This document shows, piece by piece, positions 38,706-46,793 of a stretch of DNA of 64,000 nucleotides (positions within the stretch are counted from its first letter, which is position 1; each line of letters begins with the position of its first letter). Both the position numbers and the translations under genes were made by a program. Source of the stretch: Agitococcus lubricus (GTDB lineage: Bacteria > Pseudomonadota > Gammaproteobacteria > Pseudomonadales > Moraxellaceae); NCBI RefSeq assembly GCF_003051055.1, contig NZ_QAON01000007.1:62001-126000 (forward strand), read 5' to 3'. The notes under the pieces are model-generated. The model was not told the DNA's origin. It worked only from the letters and a program-made list of their open reading frames with translations, and made no database searches.

Positions 38706-39185
38706 TTAGTGCTTCGCTGCTGCTGTTTGCTCAGTATGCAGGTATACCAACTTACCATTTTCTAGGCCAACATCACTCAACCAATCTTCTTCTTGCGTAA
38801 GAATGTTTTGCCGCCCTTCAAATTCAAGGAGATAGCGTGAAAAAAGGTGGAGTTTTATTTGTGCATGTTGACCATTTTCTGAAATATGACTGTCTAATAA
38901 ATCAATTTTACTGATAATCAATTTTGCTATCATCAAGTTATTCTTATAAATCTTTGTCAATTCTGCTTTTGTTAAAATCTTATCGTGTGCCAAATTTTTT
39001 TGTTGATAGCGGGCTGAAAACAGGTTTAACAACGCCTCAGGCTCTTTTTGCATCATGTACGTGCTGTGCTCAGTCAACAATGCATCTAAGGCTTCGGGGG
39101 TGATTTTTTCGAGTGCCCAACAGGGAGACAGTATCGTCAATCCCCACAGCAAACCCACATAAACGAGCTGAGTGAATCGTTTCAT
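38706..39185 (-). CDS. Secreted protein of unknown function between plsX and fabD
   Basis: This is a 159-residue protein with the signal peptide MKRFTQLVYVGLLWGLTILSPCWA. The mature part alternates helix (LDALLTEHSTYMMQKEPEALLNLF) and strands (AKLIISKIDLLDSHIS, AQIKLHLFSRYLLEFEG), a pattern that fits an NTF2/SnoaL-like fold, but this is only a shape-based guess. It lies 18 bp before... downstream of plsX on the same strand, where most relatives have plsX and fabD adjoining. A function in lipid synthesis is not implied by sequence. Confidence 0.65.
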   Translation of the reverse strand: MKRFTQLVYVGLLWGLTILSPCWALEKITPEALDALLTEHSTYMMQKEPEALLNLFSARYQQKNLAHDKILTKAELTKIYKNNLMIAKLIISKIDLLDSHISENGQHAQIKLHLFSRYLLEFEGRQNILTQEEDWLSDVGLENGKLVYLHTEQTAAAKH

Positions 39186-39203
39186 CGCCTTATCACATCG
39201 TAT

Positions 39204-40208
39204 TTATTGTTGTTCTGGCATGTGTTGTTGAATAAGTGCGGGCACATCTTGTTCGACTGCTTTGATAGCCACTTTAATGGCTTGAGCAAAAGAGGAGCTA
39301 TCGGCACTGCCATGACTTTTGATGACAATGCCTGTTAAACCTACCAAACTTGCACCATTATAATGACTAGGATTCATTTTTGCTTTTAGACCACGCCAGA
39401 CAGGGTAAGCCAGTGCACCCGTTAATTTCGTTAACCAATTACGACTGATTTCTTGCTTAATAAAGGCAGCCATCATTTTAGCGACGCCTTCGGAGGTTTT
39501 TAGAGCAACATTGCCGACAAATCCATCACACACCACAACGTCCGCTTCGCCCTTAAAAATACCATCCCCTTCTATGTAACCGACATAATTCAGTGCCGAG
39601 GCGCGTAATAGTTGATGCGTTTGCTTGATTAGCTCATTGCCTTTGATTTCTTCTTCGCCAATATTTAATAAGGCAACACGCGGTTGTGCAATACCTTCTA
39701 AGGCACGTACCACCACATCACCCATCAAGGCAAACTGCACCAGATGTTTGGCTTCCGAGTCCACATTTGCCCCTAAGTCCAACATATAAGCGCGGCCATG
39801 TTCGGTCGGCAGTGCCGTCATAATGGCTGGGCGTTCAATATTGGCATGTGTTTTTAGGACGAAACGACTAATCGCCATCAAAGCACCTGTATTACCCGCA
39901 CTGATACAGGCATGTGCTTTTTTATCGTGCACTAAATTGATTGCCAAGCGCATGGAAGATTGACGTTTATTGCGCAATGCGACAGCAACTTTATCATCCA
40001 TGGTGACCATTTCATCGGTATGGACAATAGAAATACGCGCACGGATATTAGGCGCTATTCCCTGCAACAAGGGACTAATTTGCGATTCTTGGCCGACTAA
40101 AATGATGTGAATACTTGATGAAGCGGAGAGGACAGAAAGAGCAGCAGGAACGGTGACGCGGGGACCAAAGTCCCCGCCCATGGCATCAACCGCTAAGGTG
40201 ATCGCCAT
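39204..40208 (-). CDS. plsX: Phosphate acyltransferase PlsX
   Basis: PlsX makes acyl-phosphate from acyl-ACP for phospholipid synthesis. The 334-residue protein shows the N-terminal LAVDAMGGDFGPRVTVPA, the KAHACISAGNTGALMA segment, LLNIGEEEIKGNEL and VVCDGFVGNVALKTSEG. It lies 8 bp after rpmF in the conserved yceD-rpmF-plsX order. Confidence 0.97.
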   Translation of the reverse strand: MAITLAVDAMGGDFGPRVTVPAALSVLSASSSIHIILVGQESQISPLLQGIAPNIRARISIVHTDEMVTMDDKVAVALRNKRQSSMRLAINLVHDKKAHACISAGNTGALMAISRFVLKTHANIERPAIMTALPTEHGRAYMLDLGANVDSEAKHLVQFALMGDVVVRALEGIAQPRVALLNIGEEEIKGNELIKQTHQLLRASALNYVGYIEGDGIFKGEADVVVCDGFVGNVALKTSEGVAKMMAAFIKQEISRNWLTKLTGALAYPVWRGLKAKMNPSHYNGASLVGLTGIVIKSHGSADSSSFAQAIKVAIKAVEQDVPALIQQHMPEQQ

Positions 40209-40216
40209 ACGATGCT

Positions 40217-40402
40217 TTAGGCTTCAACCGCAGCAACGGTGAATAATTGACGACCACGGTAAAAACCATCTTTGGTCACATGGTGACGACGGTGTGTTTC
40301 ACCTGTGGTTTGGTCTACGCTTAAAGTTGGGCCAGTAATTGCATCATGAGAACGACGCATATCACGACGTGAACGGCTTTTACGGTTTTGTTGAACGGCC
40401 AT
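40217..40402 (-). CDS. rpmF: 50S ribosomal protein L32
   Basis: This is a 61-residue basic ribosomal protein with the family N-terminus [21 protein letters not shown], then [20 protein letters not shown]. It lacks the paired Cys zinc site, so it is the zinc-free form. It is located between yceD and plsX, as in most gammaproteobacteria. Confidence 0.98.
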   Translation of the reverse strand: MAVQQNRKSRSRRDMRRSHDAITGPTLSVDQTTGETHRRHHVTKDGFYRGRQLFTVAAVEA

Positions 40403-40434
40403 GATAGCTCTCCAAACAACATCTATAGTCTAAG

Positions 40435-40977
40435 TTATTCTTCCGTTGACGGCTTTTTGAGTGCTGCCAACACCTGAAATGGATTTTCTTTGACGGGTGC
40501 TGCTACATCGACTTGCTTATACTGCAAGGACTCACAATGGTCATGCATGGGTGTATAAGGCACATTCAACAACAACTCGTCTTCAATAATCTCGGCCAGC
40601 GCGACGTCTTGCTCTGCAACCACAATATAGTCTGCATCTTCTGGCAATTTATCTGCTTCATCCTCGTCATGCACCAAGGCTAAATCAATCGTGGTTTGTA
40701 TACTAAGATTCATTGGCTCCAAACAACGTTGACACGTCAACGAGACATTTGTTGCTAAATCACCCCGTAAAAACGCGATACGTTGGGCATTACGCTCAAA
40801 CCGACAATTGACCTGTACACTGCCTTCAGTGGTAACTAAATCAGCAGCTAACCGTGTAAATTTCGCCAACGGGACATCGGCTACAACCTGTGTAGCTCTG
40901 TCTGCCCATTTGAAGGGCTCAACGGCGGCGGGTAATGAGACGACTGGCATAATAGGGGCGCGATGATACGGGTTCAT
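40435..40977 (-). CDS. yceD: YceD-family (DUF177) protein
   Basis: This is a DUF177 protein of up to 180 residues, implicated by work in other bacteria in 23S rRNA accumulation. The conserved CQRCLEPMNLSIQT motif and the C-terminal IIEDELLLNVPYTPMHD segment are present. The start is unclear: the ATG at 40977 and an in-frame ATG at 40950 (MPVVSLPAAVEPFKWAD) are both possible and neither has a strong ribosome site. It heads the yceD-rpmF-plsX unit. Confidence 0.88.
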   Translation of the reverse strand: MNPYHRAPIMPVVSLPAAVEPFKWADRATQVVADVPLAKFTRLAADLVTTEGSVQVNCRFERNAQRIAFLRGDLATNVSLTCQRCLEPMNLSIQTTIDLALVHDEDEADKLPEDADYIVVAEQDVALAEIIEDELLLNVPYTPMHDHCESLQYKQVDVAAPVKENPFQVLAALKKPSTEE

Positions 40978-41009
40978 AGGCAGAATGTCTAGTGTTTTTG
41001 CGTGGCTGG

Positions 41010-41549
41010 CTACTGTTTAACGGGATATTTGGCCAGTTTACGCTGTAAGGTACGACGGTGCATATTTAAGGCTCTGGCCGTGGCGGAGATGTTGCCGTCA
41101 TGGGCTTGTAAGACACGTTGAATATGCTCCCATTCTAAGCGGTCGACTGACAGTGGTTGCTCCTTTGGCGATAACGCACTGTCACCTTCTACACGCCCAA
41201 AGGCTTGGATAATGTCATCAACGCTCGCAGGCTTTGCCAAATAATGGGTTGCACCGAGCTTAATGGCTTCTACTGCCGTGGCAATACTGGCATAACCCGT
41301 CAACACCACAATACGGGTTTGATTATCTAATTGATGGAGCTGGCTCACTAACTCTAAACCTGATGCTCCTTGCATTTTTAAGTCCACTACGGCAAATTCA
41401 GGGGATTGCTGTGACAATAATCCGACTGCCTGCTCAACACTCTCGGCACTGATAACCTCAAAGCCGCGCCGTTGCATGGCACGTGTCAATACCTGTCTGA
41501 ACGTGGCGTCATCATCAACTAATAATAGGAGCGGTGCATTTTCTGACAT
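41010..41549 (-). CDS. regA: RegA/RoxR/PrrA-type redox response regulator
   Basis: This is a 179-residue response regulator with an N-terminal receiver (LLLVDDDATFRQVL, the phospho-acceptor Asp in FAVVDLKMQG, Thr/Lys switch residues in VLTGYAS and YLAKPAS). The C-terminal Fis-type helix-turn-helix is ISATARALNMHRRTLQRKLAKYP. The short linker and near-identity in this helix are typical of the RegA/ActR/RoxR family. It starts 3 bp after the kinase gene. Family members control respiration, cytochrome and redox genes; two candidate binding sites lie within 7 kb. Confidence 0.88.
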   Translation of the reverse strand: MSENAPLLLLVDDDATFRQVLTRAMQRRGFEVISAESVEQAVGLLSQQSPEFAVVDLKMQGASGLELVSQLHQLDNQTRIVVLTGYASIATAVEAIKLGATHYLAKPASVDDIIQAFGRVEGDSALSPKEQPLSVDRLEWEHIQRVLQAHDGNISATARALNMHRRTLQRKLAKYPVKQ

Positions 41550-41552
41550 GGT

Positions 41553-42806
41553 TTATGTCCGTTGTTGAATGGGCAACATCACCCGAGCAATAGAGCCGCC
41601 GCCCTGACGCGGTAAAAAGACAATTTGTCCCCCCAGTCGGCTTAAACTAGCATTTGCTAAAAACAAGCCAATCCCCATGCCCTGCTCTTTACTGGACATC
41701 ATTTGTGTGCCTGCTTGCTGTAATAGCTCATCGGGGAAGCCCAAGCCTCTATCCAACACATCGATTATCAGTTGTTGACTCAATCGACTCATCGCTAACT
41801 CTATACCTTGACTTGAGGCATCGGCTGCATTGTTGAGCAGATTGATTAAGGCTTGTTCTAAGGTCGCATCGTACGCCAGCATCACGTCATGCTGTGCGTA
41901 AGGGAGTACTTGTAAACGAATACTGGGTCGTAACAGATGAAACTTATCAACGACCTGTGCAATCAATACAGGCGCAGCTATCAGGCTTAAAGCGGTCGTT
42001 TGTGCCAACTCAACCTTTTGAATCATCGTCCCTAAAATCTGCTTACATACACCGACTTGTTGCTTTAACAGTGCAATATCAGGCTGTAGTTCTGTATCTA
42101 CCATGGCTTCTAAATCGTCAGCTAACACAGCAATTGTCGCAAGTGGTGTACCCAATTCATGCGCTGTGCCTGCGGCTAATGTGCCTAAGGTCAGTATTTG
42201 CTCTTGACGTTGATATTGTTGCTGATACTCGGCTAACTGTTGTTTGGTCTGCTCAATTTTTGCCGCTAAGTAGGCCATAAAGCAAGTTAATAGCCCCGCA
42301 CTCAAAGCAAAATTTAACCACAGGGCAAGATGATGAATGGAAATACGTAAGGTATTCGGCATTGCGGGTAAGGGTTGATAGTCTTGCATCAAGCTGGCAT
42401 ATAAAAAACACGTGAGTAACAATAATAAAATACTATAGCCTAAGGGTAACATGACAGCCGCTAAGGCCAATGGCAGTAAAAACAAGGAGGAAAATGGATT
42501 GTTAACACCGCCTGTAAAATACAACAACAAGGCTAAGGCCAGAATATCAATCAGCAGTTGACTGGCGAGCATGGTCTCACTGACCTGCCGACCGCGTTTG
42601 CTTCGTTGGGCTTGATAATAGGTAAGCGCATTAACGACACATAATACGGCCAGTATCGTCAACAAAGGCGTTAAGGGTAATGGCATCGCCAATCCCCAAT
42701 GCGTTGTCGCTATCGCGATGCCCTGCCCCATAATGGCCACACACCTGAGTATAAACAAGGCCATTAAGCGTCGGTGTTGTATAGAAAAAAAGCGCGCTGT
42801 GAGCAT
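41553..42806 (-). CDS. regB: RegB/RoxS/PrrB-type redox sensor histidine kinase
   Basis: This is a 417-residue inner-membrane kinase with six predicted transmembrane helices in the first ~190 residues. The quinone-linked motif GGVNNPF lies at residues 99-105. The H box is TAHELGTPLATIAV with the phospho-acceptor His at about residue 216, and a Cys at about 254 (GVCKQILGTM) matches the redox-active Cys of RegB. The ATP-binding domain shows LINLLNNAADAS, DRGLGFP and GMGIGLFLANASLSRLGG. This combination is specific to RegB-like sensors of quinone and thiol redox state. Confidence 0.9.
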   Translation of the reverse strand: MLTARFFSIQHRRLMALFILRCVAIMGQGIAIATTHWGLAMPLPLTPLLTILAVLCVVNALTYYQAQRSKRGRQVSETMLASQLLIDILALALLLYFTGGVNNPFSSLFLLPLALAAVMLPLGYSILLLLLTCFLYASLMQDYQPLPAMPNTLRISIHHLALWLNFALSAGLLTCFMAYLAAKIEQTKQQLAEYQQQYQRQEQILTLGTLAAGTAHELGTPLATIAVLADDLEAMVDTELQPDIALLKQQVGVCKQILGTMIQKVELAQTTALSLIAAPVLIAQVVDKFHLLRPSIRLQVLPYAQHDVMLAYDATLEQALINLLNNAADASSQGIELAMSRLSQQLIIDVLDRGLGFPDELLQQAGTQMMSSKEQGMGIGLFLANASLSRLGGQIVFLPRQGGGSIARVMLPIQQRT

Positions 42807-42907
42807 AGAGTGGCTACAATTTCATAAAAAGTGGCTTATTGTAAGCCGCTCTGCTTTAAGCCGCTGTAGATTTTAGGCTATCTGTTGCTAAAAAAGCGAT
42901 TTTTAAA

Positions 42908-42937
42908 ACACAGCTTAGGCTTGAGATTAAGCTGTGT
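42908..42937 (-). terminator. Probable terminator between the lipoprotein gene and regB
   Basis: The perfect 10-bp arms ACACAGCTTA and TAAGCTGTGT have a 10-base loop; on the minus strand they are followed by TTTTAAAAA. It lies 67 bp past the stop of the small lipoprotein gene and 100 bp before regB, so it probably separates the two units. Confidence 0.65.
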
Positions 42938-43003
42938 CTTGGTACGGCGCTGTTGACACCCTCACCGCTCATAAACTAGATGAAGGTATCAACATACGCG
43001 TGT

Positions 43004-43207
43004 TTATTGCGGAGGCAATAAATCGGCTGACAGCTTACCCTCAGCAGGTGGCAGGTCTAAGGCCGCCGCCACCGTTGGACTTAAGTCGCCGAAGGGGTCA
43101 ACACTAGCAGGGGTACTGACCTGAGATTGCGAATCATTTGCTGCGTCATGATTGCTATTACAGGCAACTAGCCCCAACGCTAAACACAAAAAAATCAAAA
43201 AGCGCAT
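43004..43207 (-). CDS. Small lipoprotein
   Basis: This is a 67-residue predicted lipoprotein: the signal peptide MRFLIFLCLALGLVAC has the lipobox LVAC. A short, acidic, Ser/Pro-rich chain without further Cys follows. I recognise no family. It lies 60 bp after the YcnI-like gene on the same strand, with a hairpin in the gap, and is likely part of the copper-related group. Confidence 0.65.
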   Translation of the reverse strand: MRFLIFLCLALGLVACNSNHDAANDSQSQVSTPASVDPFGDLSPTVAAALDLPPAEGKLSADLLPPQ

Positions 43208-43267
43208 GTTACTATCCCTTTAGGAAGCATGGTAGAGAGTGGGCAAAACCGTCTTTATCCACACTCT

Positions 43268-43990
43268 CTAGTATTTGACCCAAATATCACTGCCTGCGGG
43301 AATGGTTAAGAGTTGAGTGGCGTTCTTTTTAATCAGCTCCAAGGTTTGCCCATTCGCACTGTGCCCTTCTTTGTTTTTCCACACGATAGCGGCATCGGTA
43401 AAAAAGTTTTTGGCTGTGCCAGTTAAATCTAAGGTATTAGGCACCGTATATTTATTCCAACCTAAACCGCGTTTGGGCAGAATGTACAAAGTAGGCGTAT
43501 TGGCACCCGTCCATACTTCGCTTAATTGATTATTCGCACCGCAATATTGTGTGGTTTCAAAGCCTAATGTGCTAAAAGCTGGAATCGGTGTTGTTGTCGT
43601 ACCATTAATTGTGGATAAAGCGACACGGAAACTGACCTGATAAAAGTGACTGGCTTCTGTTTGTACGTCTTCGGTTTTTTGCTCCCAAACCAAACTACTC
43701 ACTTTACCTGCATTATCTTTGACAATTTTTACTTTGCCAAAGGTAGAGTGCATAGGCATCACACTCGATAGCGCCACGCCAGCAGGCATTTTTACTTCAA
43801 TTTTATTAGTGTCATAGCCAACATCAGCAGCATCATGGCAACCATGTGGTACATTCAGTGTGGCAATAATCGTATTTCCCGTAATGGGCAGATTATTACT
43901 GTCCCTAAAAAAACCAACATGTGCAGAGGCAAACTGGCTTGCCACTAAAGCCCCCACCAGTGTCATGGCTAATACTGAACGATTTAACAT
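43268..43990 (-). CDS. YcnI-like (DUF1775) copper-binding protein
   Basis: This is a 240-residue secreted protein. The signal peptide (MLNRSVLAMTLVGALVASQFASA) is cut just before His, so the mature chain would start HVGFF, the N-terminal His used for Cu(II) in YcnI proteins. The family signature ATLNVPHGCHDAADVGYDTNKIEVKMPAGV is clear, and the conserved C-terminal strand is VWKNKEGHSA. Bacterial relatives act in copper handling. No transmembrane tail is present, so it should be free in the periplasm. It lies downstream of the MbnP/MbnH group after a 343-bp gap. Confidence 0.85.
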   Translation of the reverse strand: MLNRSVLAMTLVGALVASQFASAHVGFFRDSNNLPITGNTIIATLNVPHGCHDAADVGYDTNKIEVKMPAGVALSSVMPMHSTFGKVKIVKDNAGKVSSLVWEQKTEDVQTEASHFYQVSFRVALSTINGTTTTPIPAFSTLGFETTQYCGANNQLSEVWTGANTPTLYILPKRGLGWNKYTVPNTLDLTGTAKNFFTDAAIVWKNKEGHSANGQTLELIKKNATQLLTIPAGSDIWVKY

Positions 43991-44333
43991 ACTCTTACCC
44001 TTTTAGTGTTTAACGACGCTGTTACTTGGCAGGTGCCGTTTGTAACGAGTTACTTAGTTCTTCGCGCAATCATTGTGTGAATGACAGGCATGCAACGCCA
44101 GATTTAGCTATCCGTATGCGCTAATCTGGATGACCTGTCGTAACCCGTTCACGATGAGCCGCGTAAGACCTGATGTCTGTGTTTGCGAGACGGAGACCGA
44201 TAAAAAAATGGGACTGTGTTGTGACCGCAACACAGTCAAGGAGAATCTCCTACATTCGGCGCAATGCACTGACCGAACGAGGGTTATTGTAAGAAAGGAA
44301 AGCTCAGAACAAAATGCGACATATTGTCGCAAG
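43991..44333. other. Intergenic region before the YcnI-like gene
   Basis: These 343 bases contain no convincing gene; open frames on both strands (44108-44332 and 44130-44354) overlap each other and lack ribosome sites or family resemblance. The region contains the palindrome at 44315-44331, which repeats the one in front of mbnP. The promoter of the YcnI-like gene should lie here. Confidence 0.6.
44315..44331. promoter_or_regulatory. RegA-box-like palindrome, copy 1
   Basis: The site reads TGCGACA-TAT-TGTCGCA, a perfect 7-bp inverted repeat with a 3-bp spacer. The same arms recur at 47799-47815. The 15-bp core GCGACATATTGTCGC matches the published RegR/RegA-type consensus GNG(A/G)C(A/G)TTNNGNCGC (as I recall it) at all but one position. 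It lies just past the stop of the barrel gene and about 325 bp before the YcnI-like gene. Confidence 0.65.
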
Positions 44334-45542
44334 CTATGGTTTGATTGGCCATAAACTGGCGATATCCCATTGATATCTCAATAAAAAAATTCGGTTTTTT
44401 TGTTGTTTATTATCTTCTTGGTGGAGTTCTAGACGCCATGTCATACCATAGGGGGCGCGCCATGTAAGCCCTACTCCATAACGAGACAAACGGGCTGCAC
44501 TGTCTTGAATCGCGGCTTCTTGTGCAATCAGTCCTGCGTTTGCGCCTGTCAACTGATGTTGGCCTGCCAAGGTTTCTAGCCGTAGACTCGCTTCTATAGT
44601 GGGATTTAGCGGATGACTCGCCATCAACCATCCCCCCGAAATGTCCCCTTGATAGTCAACTAACCCCGATACACTGGCTAAATCACCTGTTTCGCGTTTC
44701 CACCATGCTTCACCTGAAAATTCGGTGCCATACCAGCGTTTAGCACCACTGGCGACAACAATCAGGGCTTGACCATCAAAACATACCTGTCCTAAGGTAG
44801 GAACGAGACAGGCCGATTGGGCATGGCTATGCCCTTGTGTCAATTGTTGCTCGGTAGGACGACCATTCACATTAAAGTGTGCTGCGCTGAGTTGCCAATG
44901 ACTAAAATGTCCTTGCCAGCCGCCACCTACATTGATGGCATTCGCGCCTTGGCTTTTGACACTGGGAAAGCTGTCCGCTTGATACGCGCCCATAAACGCC
45001 TGCCATCCTTGTTCGTGTTCCCACGCAAGTGATACCCCATCGTCCAACCACCCCCCTGCAATGGCTGCGCGCATCACCAGAGGTGTTACACCGAATTGCC
45101 AATTATGGCTATGGACTAAATTTTGCTCACCCAAACGCACGTGTTGACGACCTGCCAGCGCGGTTAATTGGTGATCGGCATTAATATCGTAATGGTATTT
45201 TAGCCATGCTTGCTCTATTGCAAACTCGTTGCCTAAATCTGTCCCGTGATAACTGCCTTTGACAAGGGTGGTGATATCACTCGTCCAAGCCACTTGCAAA
45301 CCGACATCAACAAACTCTAACTGTGCGCCTTGCACGTAGGCCTGTTGAGCGCTACTTTCTAAGGCATTGGGTAGACGTGTCATCGGATAATCGTATGCCG
45401 TATCCAGATAACGTCCGCCGATATTAAGGATAGGCACGACCCCTTGTTCGGTCACTTCGTGACTATAAACAAGGGAACTTACGGTCGAAAGCCCCAATAC
45501 ACAGGCATAATTTGCCAACAAAAGACAATAGTTACGAGTCAT
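44334..45542 (-). CDS. Predicted outer-membrane protein linked to MbnH/MbnP
   Basis: This is a 402-residue protein with a signal peptide (about residues 1-27, ending SLVYS) and an immediate HEVTEQGVVPILNIGGRYLD segment. The chain has many amphipathic strands (LQVAWTSDITTLVKGSYHG, HYDINADHQLTALAGRQHVR, YGMTWRLELHQED) and ends with a Trp-rich strand and tail (FLLRYQWDIASLWPIKP). This predicts an outer-membrane barrel. It begins 2 bp after mbnH, so the two are co-translated. It could be the export or uptake port of the copper system; I cannot name a family. Confidence 0.65.
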   Translation of the reverse strand: MTRNYCLLLANYACVLGLSTVSSLVYSHEVTEQGVVPILNIGGRYLDTAYDYPMTRLPNALESSAQQAYVQGAQLEFVDVGLQVAWTSDITTLVKGSYHGTDLGNEFAIEQAWLKYHYDINADHQLTALAGRQHVRLGEQNLVHSHNWQFGVTPLVMRAAIAGGWLDDGVSLAWEHEQGWQAFMGAYQADSFPSVKSQGANAINVGGGWQGHFSHWQLSAAHFNVNGRPTEQQLTQGHSHAQSACLVPTLGQVCFDGQALIVVASGAKRWYGTEFSGEAWWKRETGDLASVSGLVDYQGDISGGWLMASHPLNPTIEASLRLETLAGQHQLTGANAGLIAQEAAIQDSAARLSRYGVGLTWRAPYGMTWRLELHQEDNKQQKNRIFLLRYQWDIASLWPIKP

Positions 45543-45544
45543 AA

Positions 45545-46699
45545 TCAGGGCTTAGTAATAAAAGGGTTAGCAAATTTGGGATTGTGCAAAAACTCATCAT
45601 CGGTGAGTGTTTTCAGAAAGGCAACAATGTCGGCTTTATCTTGCTCGGTTAACGCAATACGGGTCACCAAGTCACTTTTATACGGATTTTTACGACCATC
45701 CCCCGCATAAATACCCTCAGTAATATGACGCCCCCCTGCGGCATAAAAATCTAAGACCGCTTCTAGATTGGGAATAGAACCGTCGTGCATATAGGGTGCT
45801 GTGACTGCGACATTGCGTAAACTCGGTGCGCGAAACTTACCCATATCTTGCGCTCTGCCTGACAATTCAAATACCCCGCGATTGGGAAAAGGAAAGTCAC
45901 CTGTACCGCCAATATTGAACAAGCCCGTATTATGAAAAGGTAGCTCTACAACCCGTGTCCCTGCATGCCGTACTTGGTCATTAAAGTTAAAACTGCCATG
46001 GCAATGAAAACATTCGGCTTTTTCGCCAAAAAACAGGTTTTTACCCCGCATTTCACTGTCTGATAATACCGCCTGTTGTGTTAAAAACTGGTCATAACGC
46101 GAATTACCCGAAATTAAAGCACGCTGAAAACTGGCAATGGCTCTAATGATATTCGCAAAAGAAACAGGCTGCGTGTCTTGGGGATAGGCTTGCTGAAAGA
46201 GTTGCTGATATTGCGTATCCTGCTGAAATCGTTGCAAAACCTCTGCTTTATTTGTGTCGTTAATGCCCATTTCAATCGGACTATCACCAAATAAGGGGAC
46301 TTCCATTTGCCGTTCTAAACTGGTGAGTGCAGGATTAGCCCACGTCATTGTTGCGTTATAAACCACATTACTCAGATGCTGAGCATTGCGTGGATGTGCT
46401 TGTCCTGTAGAGCCAATCGCGGTTTCTAAGCCATCCGTAAAGGCTTTTTCTTGTAGATGACAGGTGCCACAGGCTTGAGTACCGTTGCCCGATAAGCGTT
46501 GGTCATAAAATAAGTGTCGCCCCAGTTCGACTTTAGCGACAGACATCGGATTATCAGCAGGTACAGCAGGGGTCGGAAAAAAAGCAGGTAATTGCCACTG
46601 CCATGTTTCAGAGTTGAGTGTAGGGTCATTGGTGGTCGTGCCTGTATTACAAGCGACCAACCCCATCATCACCAAGCATATAAATACGTTTTTTTTCAT
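45545..46699 (-). CDS. mbnH: MbnH-type di-heme cytochrome c peroxidase-like enzyme
   Basis: This is a 384-residue lipoprotein (signal MKKNVFICLVMMGLVAC, lipobox Cys about residue 17). Two CXXCH haem sites are present: CGTCH (residues 77-81) and CFHCH (230-234), plus the family segment YMHDGSIPNLEAVLDFY (around 303-319). It belongs to the MauG/CCP superfamily, in the branch paired with MbnP. In Methylosinus, MbnH oxidises a Trp of MbnP to kynurenine; the same reaction here is inferred. The ATG at 46699 is chosen because it starts the signal peptide; an upstream in-frame extension would cross the terminator at 46711-46748. Confidence 0.9.
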   Translation of the reverse strand: MKKNVFICLVMMGLVACNTGTTTNDPTLNSETWQWQLPAFFPTPAVPADNPMSVAKVELGRHLFYDQRLSGNGTQACGTCHLQEKAFTDGLETAIGSTGQAHPRNAQHLSNVVYNATMTWANPALTSLERQMEVPLFGDSPIEMGINDTNKAEVLQRFQQDTQYQQLFQQAYPQDTQPVSFANIIRAIASFQRALISGNSRYDQFLTQQAVLSDSEMRGKNLFFGEKAECFHCHGSFNFNDQVRHAGTRVVELPFHNTGLFNIGGTGDFPFPNRGVFELSGRAQDMGKFRAPSLRNVAVTAPYMHDGSIPNLEAVLDFYAAGGRHITEGIYAGDGRKNPYKSDLVTRIALTEQDKADIVAFLKTLTDDEFLHNPKFANPFITKP

Positions 46700-46710
46700 A
46701 AGACTCAAAC

Positions 46711-46748
46711 AAAAAAACTCATGTGGCCACGATTTGACCACACGAGTT
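46711..46748 (-). terminator. Intrinsic terminator or attenuator between mbnP and mbnH
   Basis: On the minus strand, AACTCGTGTGG pairs with CCACATGAGTT (11 bp, one G-U pair in RNA, 11-nt loop) and seven T residues follow directly. It lies about 45 bp past the mbnP stop and ends 12 bp before the mbnH start. It should end most transcripts after mbnP and lower mbnH expression. Confidence 0.85.
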
Positions 46749-46793
46749 ATCAACTCAAAAAGAGAACGTCGTCTCGCTGAGGTCATACCATGC

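Noticed and set aside
43233-43270. Inverted repeat TAGAGAGTG / CACTCTCTA after the YcnI-like gene
   Set aside because: The 20-base loop and lack of a T tract make termination doubtful; it overlaps the stop codon and may be chance or a minor mRNA structure.
44108-44354. Opposed open frames in the gap before the YcnI-like gene
   Set aside because: They overlap each other on opposite strands, have no family match, and the region contains a regulatory palindrome instead.
45545-46786. Longer mbnH reading frame starting at 46786
   Set aside because: The extra 29 residues would be coded through the mbnP terminator and would hide the lipoprotein signal peptide that begins at 46699.
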